NCBI GenBank assembly: GCA_964426945.1
Contig: CAYRSS010000011.1
Location: forward strand, 39,224-103,223
Origin: CAYRSS01 sp964426945
GTDB taxonomy: Bacteria > Planctomycetota > Phycisphaerae > UBA1845
Direction of reading: 5' to 3'
Length of the DNA: 64,000 nt
Shown here: positions 28,446 through 37,056 of the stretch, one piece after another
Layout of the letters: each line of letters starts with the position of its first letter
Position numbering within the stretch: the stretch's first letter is position 1
Program-made: the position numbers and the translations under genes
Notes under the pieces: model-generated
What the model was told of the DNA's origin: nothing
Seen by the model: the letters and a program-made list of their open reading frames with translations, nothing else
The model's database searches: none

Positions 28446-29627
28446 GTGCCCCGTTCCCCCGTCACATCGACGACCGCCGCGTCTCCCGCGCGGCTCCGCG
28501 CGATCCGCGTCAAGCTCCTTGCGTGGTACGACACCCACCGGCGCGACCTGCCCTGGCGGCGGCATGCTGCGGATCCCTACGCCCAGTGGGTTGCGGAGAT
28601 CATGCTGCAGCAGACGCGGGTGGACACGGTGATCGAGTACTACCGCCGATTCATGACGCGGTTTCCGACGTTGGCGGCGCTGGCGCAGGCGGATCACGAC
28701 ACCGTGCTCAAACACTGGGAGGGGCTCGGCTATTACCGCCGGGCGATGCACCTGCACCGTGCCGCGAAACAGGTCGTGTTCGAGTTCGGCGGTGTGATGC
28801 CGGACTCTGCCGCGGGGCTTCGCACGCTTCCCGGATTCGGCGCGTACACCTCGGCCGCCGTCGCGTCCATCGCGTTTGGCGAGGCCGCGGCCGCGGTGGA
28901 CGGCAACGTCGCCCGCGTGATCGCCCGCCTCTTCTCCGTCGAGCACGACGTGCTCTCGTCCGCGGGCCGCGCGGCGATTCAGACGCTCGCCGACGCCCTG
29001 GTGGATCGACGGCGACCGGGAGACTTCAACCAGGCCTGGATGGACCTGGGCAGCGCCGTGTGCACGCCGCGCACGCCGAACTGTCCGAAGTGCACGCTGC
29101 GGGCGCATTGCGCCGCCGCGGCGGAGGATCGAGCGGAGCAATTGCCCGTACGTTCACGACCGCGCGCGCCCAGGAAGGTTACCTGCGCCGCGGCGATCAT
29201 CTCTCGCGGGCGGGATGTGCTCGTGCGGCAGCGCCCGACCGGCGGGTTGTGGTCGGGGCTGTTCGAGTTTCCGACGGTCGAGCGGATCGCGGGTGAGTCC
29301 GCCGCGAACGCGCTGACGCGGCTGCTCAATGAGTGCCGTCTGCCGGGTGAGACAGCCGCGCCCCGGCGTCTCGGCCACATCGACCATCAGCTGACCCATC
29401 GGACGATGCGCTTCGAGGTGTTCGGCGTGCGGCTCTTGCGGGTGGGGCGGTCGGCCGCGACCGCGCCGATGCGCTGGGCGACCTCTGACGATTTGGCGGC
29501 GCTGTCACTCTCGACCGCGCACCGCCGCATCCAGCGTCTGGCGGAGTCCGTGGGGGCCCTCGGCGGCGGTGAAGATGCAGGCGCGGGACCTACACGCCTT
29601 CGAAAACCTCGCAGTCGGCGCGGCTGA
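28446..29627 (+). CDS. mutY: A/G-specific adenine glycosylase
   Basis: This 393-residue base-excision repair enzyme removes adenine mispaired with 8-oxoguanine. The helix-hairpin-helix is LPGFGAYTSAAVASIAFG, with catalytic Asp in AAVDGNVARV near residue 153. EIMLQQTRVDTV is the MutY recognition helix. Four cysteines in the C-x6-C-x2-C-x5-C pattern (CTPRTPNCPKCTLRAHC) bind a 4Fe-4S cluster. The last 150 residues are a NUDIX-like domain that reads the 8-oxoG strand. The GTG start has no SD but TACAAT seven bases upstream, compatible with a leaderless mRNA. The 3' end overlaps the convergent Nif3-like gene by 38 bases. Confidence 0.94.
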   Translation: MPRSPVTSTTAASPARLRAIRVKLLAWYDTHRRDLPWRRHAADPYAQWVAEIMLQQTRVDTVIEYYRRFMTRFPTLAALAQADHDTVLKHWEGLGYYRRAMHLHRAAKQVVFEFGGVMPDSAAGLRTLPGFGAYTSAAVASIAFGEAAAAVDGNVARVIARLFSVEHDVLSSAGRAAIQTLADALVDRRRPGDFNQAWMDLGSAVCTPRTPNCPKCTLRAHCAAAAEDRAEQLPVRSRPRAPRKVTCAAAIISRGRDVLVRQRPTGGLWSGLFEFPTVERIAGESAANALTRLLNECRLPGETAAPRRLGHIDHQLTHRTMRFEVFGVRLLRVGRSAATAPMRWATSDDLAALSLSTAHRRIQRLAESVGALGGGEDAGAGPTRLRKPRSRRG

Positions 29628-30702
29628 TCTCGAACCGAACGCCGACCAGCGCGGCGGACAATCGCGCCGCGAGCGTGGCGAGCGTCGGGTGCTCGCTGGT
29701 CCAGTGACCCAGCGCGATGGCCGTCGCGCCGCGCCGTCGAATCGTGAGCGCGTCGTGGTGGCGAATCTCGCCGGTGACGATCACGTCTCCCGGCCGGGGG
29801 TCGGCCTTCAACACGAGGCTCCCGGCTGACCCCGCCACGAAGATACCTCGCGTGACCGGCGTATCGGAGTCACCCACGGTTTGTACGGCCGACGCCTTGA
29901 GGCGGCGCTTCAGGTTGCGGGCGAGGGCTCCGAGGGTCGTCCTGCGCGGAAGGGCCCCGACCCGGCCGATGCCGCGCGCGGGCGGCGGCGTCAGCGGGTA
30001 GATGTCGAACGCCGGCTCCTCATACGGGTGAACGCCGCGGAGCGCCAAGACGACGGCGGCCACCCTCGACACGGGCACGACGGTCTCAAGGCGCAGCTCT
30101 TCGACGCGTTCAAGTCTTTCAGCCCGCCCGACGGCCGGGTTCGTTCCCGCGCCGCCGAAAAACGTGCCCTCGCCGGGTGTCCGGAAGCTGCATCGCGTGT
30201 AGGCGCCGATCCGACCGGCCCCCGCGGTGAACATCGCCTCGCCGACCGCGTCGGCTGCCTCCGCCGGCACGAAGACCGCGAGCTTGCACTCGGCGTCGCC
30301 CGGCCGCGGCACGAACTCCAGCGGCTCCGTCGACTTCACGCCGCACAGGCCGGCCAGCACGTCGTTCGTCCCTCCTCCGGCCGCGTCGAGCGCGGTATGG
30401 GTCGAGTAGATCGCCACACCGTGCCGCAGGCAGGCGTAGACCGCGGCCTCAACGCCGCCGGCCTGGGCCGTCAACCGCGCGATCGGTTTGAAGATCGGCG
30501 GGTGGTAGGCCATGACACAATCCACACCGAGGGCGGTTGCCTCGTCGGCCACGTCGGGCGTGAGGTCGATGCAGAGCAGGACGCTGCGAAGCGCCGCACC
30601 GGCATCGCCGGCCAGCAGGCCGACGTTGTCCCAGCTTTGCGCGAGAGCTGTCGGGGCGATGGCTTCCATCGCCTGCACAAAGTCACGGATGCGGTGTCGC
30701 AC
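29590..30702 (-). CDS. Nif3-like dinuclear metal center protein
   Basis: This 370-residue member of the Nif3/YqfO/YbgI family has conserved metal-binding blocks: ALAQSWDNVGLLAG, CVMAYHPPIFKPI, AIYSTHTALDAAGGGTND and, near the end, VIVTGEIRHHDALTI. Between the two halves is the PII-like insert seen in YqfO proteins (CKLAVFVPAEAADAVGEAM). Often annotated as GTP cyclohydrolase-like, but the function is unsettled. It is last in the minus-strand pabB-pabC-nif3 group. The start is uncertain: GTG 30700-30702 (used; best fit to family N-termini) or ATG 30724-30726, which would overlap the pabC end. Confidence 0.88.
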   Translation of the reverse strand: MRHRIRDFVQAMEAIAPTALAQSWDNVGLLAGDAGAALRSVLLCIDLTPDVADEATALGVDCVMAYHPPIFKPIARLTAQAGGVEAAVYACLRHGVAIYSTHTALDAAGGGTNDVLAGLCGVKSTEPLEFVPRPGDAECKLAVFVPAEAADAVGEAMFTAGAGRIGAYTRCSFRTPGEGTFFGGAGTNPAVGRAERLERVEELRLETVVPVSRVAAVVLALRGVHPYEEPAFDIYPLTPPPARGIGRVGALPRRTTLGALARNLKRRLKASAVQTVGDSDTPVTRGIFVAGSAGSLVLKADPRPGDVIVTGEIRHHDALTIRRRGATAIALGHWTSEHPTLATLAARLSAALVGVRFEISRADCEVFEGV

Positions 30703-30709
30703 GTTGGAG

Positions 30710-31588
30710 CTACGGCGTCGTCTCATTCGTGGGGCATTCCTTGCGAATGGTCTCGCGCAGCGCCGAGAGCAGCCGCTGGCTGTGAGGGCCGACCGCGCCG
30801 CCGCCGATGTCTCGGCGCTCGACGCGAACGACCGGGATGATCTGCATGATGATGTTCGTGAGCATAACCTCGTCGGCGTCGAGGAGGTCATGAACGGTCA
30901 GCGGCGTCTCCTGCACCTCGATACCTTCCGCCGCGGCGCACTCGAGAACCGCCTCGCGGGCGATACCCGGCAGCACCGGCGTCGAGAGCGGCGGGGTCTT
31001 GAGTACGCCGCGCGAGACAATCAGCACATTGCTGATCGATCCCTCCGCCAGTTGGTTCGACGTTGTGAACCACAGCCCCTCCAGCGCGCCGCGGCTCTGG
31101 GCATCGCGCAGCCCCAGCAGGCGCGAGAGGTACGACGTCGTTTTGTGCCCGGCCAGCGGGTCGGTGGGAGACACGTGGTAGGGGCAGATCACCACCGCGA
31201 CGCCCGATCGGTAGAACCCGGGCGGATACTCCACGAGCGGCGCGGCGGTCAGCACGACCGTGGGGCTCGACCCCTCGCCCGCCGCCTCGCCGCGCAGGGC
31301 GCCGCTCGTGACCGTGAGCCGAAGCCGGGCGGAACGAAGCCCGTTGCGTTCCATCAACTCGGTGAACACCGCCGGCGCCGGCAGGTTGCCGCGATGCAGC
31401 GGCCGCAGGAGTTTCTCCGCAGACGCCAACAGCCTCGCCAGGTGCCGCTCGAGGCGGAAGACATGGCCGCCCTCCGCCCGGATCGTTTCGAACAAGCCGG
31501 CCCCGTGCATCAACCCACCGTCGAATACGCTGACGCAGGGATCGCGCTCGGGGAGGAAGGCGCCGTCGTGATAGACCCACGAACTCAT
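30710..31588 (-). CDS. pabC: Aminodeoxychorismate lyase / class IV aminotransferase
   Basis: This 292-residue PLP enzyme of fold type IV begins MSSWVYHDGAFLP, followed by VSVFDGGLMHGAGLFETIRA. The PLP lysine is in LAGHKTTSYLSRLLG, and EGSISNVLIV with the phosphate-binding TPVLPGIAREAVLE follows. Family members are branched-chain or D-amino acid aminotransferases or aminodeoxychorismate lyase. Because the gene starts 17 bases after pabB, the last is most likely: it would release pyruvate to form 4-aminobenzoate for folate. ATG 31586-31588 was chosen. Confidence 0.82.
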   Translation of the reverse strand: MSSWVYHDGAFLPERDPCVSVFDGGLMHGAGLFETIRAEGGHVFRLERHLARLLASAEKLLRPLHRGNLPAPAVFTELMERNGLRSARLRLTVTSGALRGEAAGEGSSPTVVLTAAPLVEYPPGFYRSGVAVVICPYHVSPTDPLAGHKTTSYLSRLLGLRDAQSRGALEGLWFTTSNQLAEGSISNVLIVSRGVLKTPPLSTPVLPGIAREAVLECAAAEGIEVQETPLTVHDLLDADEVMLTNIIMQIIPVVRVERRDIGGGAVGPHSQRLLSALRETIRKECPTNETTP

Positions 31589-31604
31589 GGCTTCTCCGTC
31601 GCGG

Positions 31605-33086
31605 TCAGGCGTGTGCCTGCGCAACCGTGCACGGCTTCGCCTCATCCGCGCCTGTCGCGCCCAGCGCCTGCAGCATCGCCTGCGCCTTGGTGAGCAGTTC
31701 GGCGTACTCGGCCTCGGGGGTGCTGTCGCTGGTGATCGCGCCGCCCGCGTGAACGAACACCTCGCGCCCGCGACAGACCATGGTGCGAATCGCGACGTTC
31801 AGTTGCAGGCCGCCTGCGAGGCCGATCGCGCCGATCGCCCCGCAGTATATGCCGCGCGAGACCGGCTCGAGTTCCTCGATGATCTGCATCGCGCGCCGCT
31901 TGGGACAGCCCGTGATCGACCCGCCCGGCAGGGTGGCCCGCAGCAGGTCGGCCCGTGTCGCGCCGTCCGCCAGCGCCCCTTCGATCGTCGCCGTGCGGTG
32001 GAACACCGTCGGCCAGCTTTCAATCGCAGCCGGATCGACCACCCGAACCGATCCGAACCGGCAGACTTTGCCGAGGTCGTTACGCAGCAGGTCCACAATC
32101 ATTGCCAGTTCGGCGGTGTCCTTCTCGCTCTCCACCAGTTCGCGGCGCAGTTGGCGATCCGCCGCGGGCGTCCGCCCCCGCGGCCGCGTGCCCTTGATCG
32201 GGCGCGTGGTGACCCGCCGATTCTCCACGTGCAGGAACAGCTCCGGCGAAGAGGAGACGATCGCCCGATCGTCCCAGCCGATCAGCGCCGCGTGCGAGGC
32301 GGGGCTCAGCCGGCGCAGGCGCAGGTATAGGTCAAGCGGGGTGGCCTCGGTCCGCGTGGCGAATCGCTGCGTGAGGTTCACCTGGTAGGTGTGCCCCCGC
32401 TCGATGTAGGCCAGCGCGGCCTCGAATCCCCGCCGGTAGGCCTGCGCGTCCAGAGCGGGCGTGATCGCCGTGACGCCAAGAGGCGGCGGGGAGGGTCGGG
32501 GTTCCCGTTCTGCTCTCGCGAGCCGACGGGCCACGGCGTCCAGCCGTTCCTTCGCCGGGCGGCCCGGGTCTGTGAATTGTGTAAAGCCGGGCACGCCGGA
32601 ACCCGCGTCAATGGCCGCACGCAGCGGTCCGCCACCAGCCGCGACGAGCCGCCAGGTGTTGTCCCAGTGGTCGCAAAGGGCGAATGAGTCGTACAGCGCG
32701 AACCTCGCCAGCGGCTCGCGTTCATCGCCGGCGGAGCGAGTGGGCAGCCCTTCCAGAAGGACGCCCGCGTCATACGTCAGGTAGCCGAACCACCCTCCGG
32801 CCCAGGCTGGCACGCCGGGACACGGCGCCGCGGCAGAGTCGGTCGCGAGCGACGCCAGCAACCGCTCCAGCCCGGCACGCCCGTCAGCGAGGCTCACCGA
32901 AACGACAGCCGCCGGCGACGCCGCATATAGCGAATAGCGACCGTAAGGTTCGGTGTAGCAGGAGCTTTCGAGGATCGCGTGCTGGGGCTCGGCGCCGAAC
33001 GTCGCCGCGGCGGCCTCGGCGGACGGCCCGGCGGGGCGCGTCTGCACGAGCCACGGGCAGCCAACTGAATGGTCGGCGGCGCTCAT
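31605..33086 (-). CDS. pabB: Aminodeoxychorismate synthase component I
   Basis: This 493-residue chorismate-binding enzyme supplies aminodeoxychorismate for folate synthesis. The C-terminal domain has the sequence YQVNLTQRF, IVSSSPELFLHVE and the PIKGT motif near residue 297. Lys in place of Ala at that position separates PabB from anthranilate synthase. IVDLLRNDLGKVCRFGSV and GGSITGCPKRRAMQIIEELE follow. No pabA glutamine amidotransferase is nearby, so it is probably shared with trpG elsewhere. ATG 33084-33086 lacks an SD; TATACT lies nine bases upstream. First gene of the pabB-pabC-nif3 unit. Confidence 0.93.
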   Translation of the reverse strand: MSAADHSVGCPWLVQTRPAGPSAEAAAATFGAEPQHAILESSCYTEPYGRYSLYAASPAAVVSVSLADGRAGLERLLASLATDSAAAPCPGVPAWAGGWFGYLTYDAGVLLEGLPTRSAGDEREPLARFALYDSFALCDHWDNTWRLVAAGGGPLRAAIDAGSGVPGFTQFTDPGRPAKERLDAVARRLARAEREPRPSPPPLGVTAITPALDAQAYRRGFEAALAYIERGHTYQVNLTQRFATRTEATPLDLYLRLRRLSPASHAALIGWDDRAIVSSSPELFLHVENRRVTTRPIKGTRPRGRTPAADRQLRRELVESEKDTAELAMIVDLLRNDLGKVCRFGSVRVVDPAAIESWPTVFHRTATIEGALADGATRADLLRATLPGGSITGCPKRRAMQIIEELEPVSRGIYCGAIGAIGLAGGLQLNVAIRTMVCRGREVFVHAGGAITSDSTPEAEYAELLTKAQAMLQALGATGADEAKPCTVAQAHA

Positions 33087-33095
33087 CGGACCGCG

Positions 33096-33101
33096 AGTAT
33101 A
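33096..33101 (-). promoter_or_regulatory. -10-like element directly upstream of pabB
   Basis: TATACT on the minus strand, nine bases before the pabB ATG, with no convincing -35 and no SD between. It fits transcription starting at or near the start codon. The same bases on the plus strand read TATAAT (33098-33103) but without a -35 for the SH3b gene. Confidence 0.4.
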
Positions 33102-33226
33102 ATCTGGTGTGAAAGGACGTAACAGCCGTCGCGATTCGTTGACAGGCTGCGACGTGGAGGCTAGCTTTCCGTGCAAGGCCGTCGTGGCGATCCGCCGCGA
33201 TGCCACCTCGATCAGGGATGACCCAG

Positions 33227-34525
33227 ATGCACACCAAATCGCTTTCCCCAACTACCATTGTGCTTGCGCTCGGCTGGCTGGCTTGCGGACTCGCGCCTGC
33301 GCAGGAGACGGCGGATTCGAAGTTCCCCGCCGTGGCGGAAGTCACCGGCCACAACGTCTACATCCGCAGCGGTCCGAGCCAGAACCACTACCCGGTGACC
33401 AAACTTGGCGCGGGGGACCGCGTGACGGTGGTGGGTGAGCGGGACGAGTGGGCGGAGATCCTCGCCCCCGAGGGCTGCTTCTGCTTTATCTCGAGCGACT
33501 ACGTCGATACGCCGGACGACCGGACCGGCGTCGTGAACGGCGACAACGTGCTGGTCCGCGCGGGCTCGCTCCTGCCCGACTTCGTGGGTGACCGCTCTTC
33601 GGTGCGAGCGAAACTGTCGCGCGGGGCGGAGGTCAAGATCATCGCCCGCCTGCCCGATGGTTTCCTCCAGATCGTTCCGCCGGACGCCGCGACGCTGTTC
33701 GTGAGCAAGTCGCTCGTTACCTATGTCGATCCGGCAAGGGCCGCTCTGGCGGCGAAAACGGCCCCGGCCGCGAGCACCAGCGAGCCTCGCCCCGCGGCGG
33801 ATCGTCCCGCTGCCGAGCCGGGTGTGGTCATCCGGTCGCAGGAGACCACGCCTCCGGCGCCGAGCATGCTCGAGACGCCATACCCCATCATTGATTGGAC
33901 TCCTACGCTGACCAAGCTGCGTGAGCTCGATCTGCTGGCGCAAGCGGAGATGGAGAAGCGCCCCATTGAGCGCAAGCTAGAAGAACTGGTGTTGAGCTAC
34001 CAGCGGATCGCGGAGGACGCCGAGGGTGACGAGATCGCCCAGGAGTATGCCCGGGCCCGCGTTCGTCAGCTCAACGACAGTCTCACCGTCATCGAGACGC
34101 TGCGCAAGATTCAGCGGACCACCGAGGAGGCTGATTCCCGCCGTCGCGAGCACCTGGCCGAACGGGCCGGCATCCGCGAGGTGCGGCCGTTGCCGCCGTC
34201 GGGTCTTGAGGCGCGCGGCGAACTCAAGCCCAGCGCCGTCTTTGCGAAGCACGTCGGGCCGCAACTGGTCCGGCTCGTAGATACGCAGGCCGCCGGCGGC
34301 CGGACCATCGGCTACGTCGAGATTCCCGAGAACTCCGCCATCAACGTCGAGGCGTTCATCGGGCAGTACGTCGGTGTGCGCGCATCGGAAACGCGTTTCC
34401 TTCCGGGCGGCAGTCGCCCGATTCCCGTCTATGTGGCCAGCGAACTGATCGTGCTGCAGCGCGATGACCAGCCCAAGCCGCTGGGGCCGACGCCGCCGGC
34501 CGTCGCGGATCCTGCTCGACCCTAA
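33227..34525 (+). CDS. Secreted SH3b-domain protein with coiled coil
   Basis: This 432-residue protein has a signal peptide (residues 1-25, ending GLAPA before QE). Two bacterial SH3 modules follow: HNVYIRSGPSQNHYPVTKLG with ISSDYV, then DNVLVRAGSLLPDFVGDRSS with VSKSLVTYV. SH3b domains often bind peptidoglycan or act as targeting modules. An Ala/Pro-rich linker leads to a helical, charged region at about 225-320 likely to form a coiled coil, and a small beta domain near the end (TIGYVEIPENSAINVEAF). No enzymatic motif was seen. ATG 33227 was chosen because AGGG lies nine bases upstream; ATG 33218 is an alternative. Confidence 0.78.
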   Translation: MHTKSLSPTTIVLALGWLACGLAPAQETADSKFPAVAEVTGHNVYIRSGPSQNHYPVTKLGAGDRVTVVGERDEWAEILAPEGCFCFISSDYVDTPDDRTGVVNGDNVLVRAGSLLPDFVGDRSSVRAKLSRGAEVKIIARLPDGFLQIVPPDAATLFVSKSLVTYVDPARAALAAKTAPAASTSEPRPAADRPAAEPGVVIRSQETTPPAPSMLETPYPIIDWTPTLTKLRELDLLAQAEMEKRPIERKLEELVLSYQRIAEDAEGDEIAQEYARARVRQLNDSLTVIETLRKIQRTTEEADSRRREHLAERAGIREVRPLPPSGLEARGELKPSAVFAKHVGPQLVRLVDTQAAGGRTIGYVEIPENSAINVEAFIGQYVGVRASETRFLPGGSRPIPVYVASELIVLQRDDQPKPLGPTPPAVADPARP

Positions 34526-34584
34526 GTGCGGAGCGGCTGCGCGGACGCGGCCGAGCCTTGAAGCCCCTGCTCGGGAGTCTGTTG

Positions 34585-34755
34585 ATGAAGAGTTCTCTCC
34601 GCGCCTTCAAGCGGGCGGCCGTGGTCGTCCTCTCGGCGGGCACCCTGCTCCAGACGGCTACTTGCGCCGTCGACACCGAAGCGCTGGTGCAGGCGGTGGT
34701 CAGCACGATCGTGACGGACTTCGTGTTCGGCTTCTTCAACGTCGCGGCGTTCTAG
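34585..34755 (+). CDS. Short exported peptide of unknown function
   Basis: This 56-residue protein has a basic N-terminus (MKSSLRAFKRA), a hydrophobic signal-like stretch (AVVVLSAGTLLQTA), a single Cys in TCAVDTEAL, and a hydrophobic end VVSTIVTDFVFGFFNVAAF. GGGAG lies nine bases before ATG 34585. Short secreted or lipoprotein-like peptides of this build are common in planctomycetes, but the Cys context is not a canonical lipobox. Its place, 59 bases after the SH3b gene, suggests co-transcription. Function unknown. Confidence 0.5.
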   Translation: MKSSLRAFKRAAVVVLSAGTLLQTATCAVDTEALVQAVVSTIVTDFVFGFFNVAAF

Positions 34756-34915
34756 TCGCCCCGAGGCGAGCTCTGCGGCATTCGCAGTACTGCCAGGCCC
34801 GTTCGTCCCCCGACCGCCATCCTCCCAAGGCAAGTCGCCTGTCGCTGGGGCCGATAAACCCCGCGGGGAGCCTCCGCGCGCTGCGGGGGCCCCGTTGGGC
34901 AACGGCGATGGGGCA

Positions 34916-35719
34916 ATGACCGAGGCGATCACGGACCTGCTGCGCTACCGCGAGCTGCTCTGGAGCCTGACCTGGCGCGACATCTGCGCGCGCTACCGCC
35001 AGTCGGCGCTGGGGCTGGCGTGGGCAGTGCTCATGCCGCTGGGTATGATGCTCATCTTCACGTTCGTATTCACGCGGGCCATCCGCGCGGGCGGCGTGGG
35101 TGGGCCGGGCGTGCCCTATGCACTCTATGCCTTCACAGGGCTCGTGCCCTGGACGCTCTTCGCGTCGAGCCTGTCGGGCTGCGTCAACTGCCTCGTCGCC
35201 AATCGCAGCCTGGTGACCAAGGTCTACTTCCCGCGCGAAGTGTTCCCGCTCTCGTCAGTGGCCGGGGCGACAGTCGACTTCACGGTCGCCTGCGTCGTGC
35301 TCGTCGCCCTGATGGCGTGGTTTCACGGCGGCACCTGGCGCTTCACCCCTTCCGCCGGACTCTGGCTGCTGCCGATTGTTTTTGTCATCCAGACGATGCT
35401 CACCGTCGGCGTCGGCATGATGCTGGCGATGGCCAACTTGTTCTACCGCGATGTCCGGCAGGTCTTCTCCGCAGGGCTCCAGTTGCTGATGTTCGTGTCG
35501 GGCGTGGTCGTGCCTGTGCCCCCGGACGGCTTGCTCGGGCTGGTGCTCGGACTCAATCCGATCGTGCCGCTCATCGGAGCCTATCGCGCGATTCTCATCC
35601 ACGGACAGGCCCCGGACGCCACCGGTCTGGCTGTGTCCGCGGTGGTCTCCATGGGCATGCTGGTCGTGGGCTGGGTGGTCTTCCGCCGTTCAGCGCATCG
35701 CTTCGCGGAGTGCATCTGA
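34916..35719 (+). CDS. wzm: ABC-2 type polysaccharide export permease (Wzm type)
   Basis: This 267-residue inner-membrane permease has six transmembrane segments of the ABC-2 fold. The N-terminal amphipathic helix ELLWSLTWRDICARYRQSAL and GLAWAVLMPLGMMLIFTFVF are characteristic of Wzm/TagG/KpsM exporters. VPYALYAFTGLVPWTLFA and a late LGLNPIVPLIGAYRAIL also fit. It would move an undecaprenyl-linked polysaccharide to the periplasm together with the ATPase encoded next. ATG 34916 (after GGGG) gives the standard family length. Its stop overlaps the ATPase start (TGATG). Confidence 0.92.
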   Translation: MTEAITDLLRYRELLWSLTWRDICARYRQSALGLAWAVLMPLGMMLIFTFVFTRAIRAGGVGGPGVPYALYAFTGLVPWTLFASSLSGCVNCLVANRSLVTKVYFPREVFPLSSVAGATVDFTVACVVLVALMAWFHGGTWRFTPSAGLWLLPIVFVIQTMLTVGVGMMLAMANLFYRDVRQVFSAGLQLLMFVSGVVVPVPPDGLLGLVLGLNPIVPLIGAYRAILIHGQAPDATGLAVSAVVSMGMLVVGWVVFRRSAHRFAECI

Positions 35720-37056
35720 TGAGCGGCGCCGTGGTCGAGTTCAGCCGCGTGTCCAAGCGGTTCCGCCTCTCCGGCGGTCACTCGTCGCTGCGCGACGCGA
35801 TGAGCGCCGCCTGGGGCAGGGTGTGGGGCGCCGCGTGCACTGCCAAGGACGAAGGGTCATCACAGCGCCGGTCGCTGTGGGCGCTGCGCGATGTCAGCTT
35901 CACCATCGAGCCGGGCGAGGCGATCGGCCTGATCGGACCCAACGGCGCCGGCAAGAGCACGGCACTCAAGCTGCTGGCCGGTATCCTCCGCCCCGATGAG
36001 GGACGCATCCGAATCGGCGGCCGCGTCGCGGCGCTGATCGAGGTGGGGGCGGGTTTCCATCCGGACCTGACCGGGCGGGAAAACGTCTTCCTCAACGGGG
36101 CGATTCTGGGGATGTCGCGCGCCGAAACTCGCGGCAAGCTCGACGCGATCGTCTCATTTGCGGGGCTGGAGCGCTTTATCGACGAGCCGGTGAAGCGCTA
36201 CAGCTCGGGCATGTATGCGCGGCTCGGATTCAGCATCGCCGCGCACGTTGAACCCGACGTGCTGCTGGTCGACGAAGTGCTCTCCGTGGGCGATGCGCTC
36301 TTCCGGATCCGCTGCATGGAGCGTATGGGCGAGCTGCTCCGCCGCGGCGTGGCGCTCGCATTTGTGACCCACCATCTCGACCAGATGCTGTCGATCTGTC
36401 GCCGGGCGGTGCTGCTCGACCAGGGGCGGGCCGCGTATGTGGGCGAAGCAGGGGAGGCCGCCCATCGCTACCTGGCCGCGGTGAGCCGTGCACACGCCGG
36501 CCGCGCGACCGATCTGCCGTGCGGTGCCGGGTCGGGCGGCGTCTCGGCGCAAGCGCTGCAGTTCCTCGATGCGGCGGGGCACCTCTGCGAGTCGGCTACG
36601 AGCGGCGAGCCACTGACCTGCGCGCTGACGCTGTCCAGCCAACGACCGATCCGGCGCGCAGTGGTCGAGCTCAACCTGCGGTCTACCTCGGGAACGGCCC
36701 TGTTGAGCATCAACTCCGGCCGCGACGGCGTGCCCCTTTCGCTGCAGGCCGGCGAGAACCACGTCACGCTGCAACTCGATGCGCTGCCGTTGTCGGGCGG
36801 CGTTTACTTCTGGAATGTCCGCGTGTGGGATGCAGACCGGCTCGCGGCCGAGCTCGACTCGCCCTTCGCCTTTCCGCTGCCGGTCGACGACTGCGGCCGG
36901 TCGAGCGGGACCGCCTACTGTCGACGAAGCTGGCGGATGGAATCCGCAGTGGCAGCAGTCCCTTCGGGGGGCGGCCGCCTCATCGCTGCGCCGCGGGCGA
37001 ACTGCGCCGAATCCGCTCCGCACGAGCACACCGTGGAAGTCGGAGGCGCGGATTGA
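35719..37056 (+). CDS. wzt: ABC transporter ATPase with C-terminal carbohydrate-binding domain (Wzt type)
   Basis: This 445-residue protein powers polysaccharide export. Walker A is IGPNGAGKST near residue 73, the signature VKRYSSGMYARLGFS near 160, and Walker B VLLVDEVLSVGD near 184. LTGRENVFLNGAILGM is typical of the Wzt/TagH branch. Residues about 265-400 form a beta-sandwich like the Wzt C-terminal domain that recognises the modified non-reducing end of the O-polysaccharide (LTCALTLSSQRPIRRAV, GVYFWNVRVWD). This suggests that one of the nearby methyltransferases makes the chain terminator. The stop overlaps the next start by four bases. Confidence 0.93.
   Translation: MSGAVVEFSRVSKRFRLSGGHSSLRDAMSAAWGRVWGAACTAKDEGSSQRRSLWALRDVSFTIEPGEAIGLIGPNGAGKSTALKLLAGILRPDEGRIRIGGRVAALIEVGAGFHPDLTGRENVFLNGAILGMSRAETRGKLDAIVSFAGLERFIDEPVKRYSSGMYARLGFSIAAHVEPDVLLVDEVLSVGDALFRIRCMERMGELLRRGVALAFVTHHLDQMLSICRRAVLLDQGRAAYVGEAGEAAHRYLAAVSRAHAGRATDLPCGAGSGGVSAQALQFLDAAGHLCESATSGEPLTCALTLSSQRPIRRAVVELNLRSTSGTALLSINSGRDGVPLSLQAGENHVTLQLDALPLSGGVYFWNVRVWDADRLAAELDSPFAFPLPVDDCGRSSGTAYCRRSWRMESAVAAVPSGGGRLIAAPRANCAESAPHEHTVEVGGAD

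Noticed and set aside
33098..33103. Plus-strand TATAAT as promoter of the SH3b gene
   Set aside because: No -35 on the plus strand and 124 bases from the start; the minus-strand reading fits pabB better.
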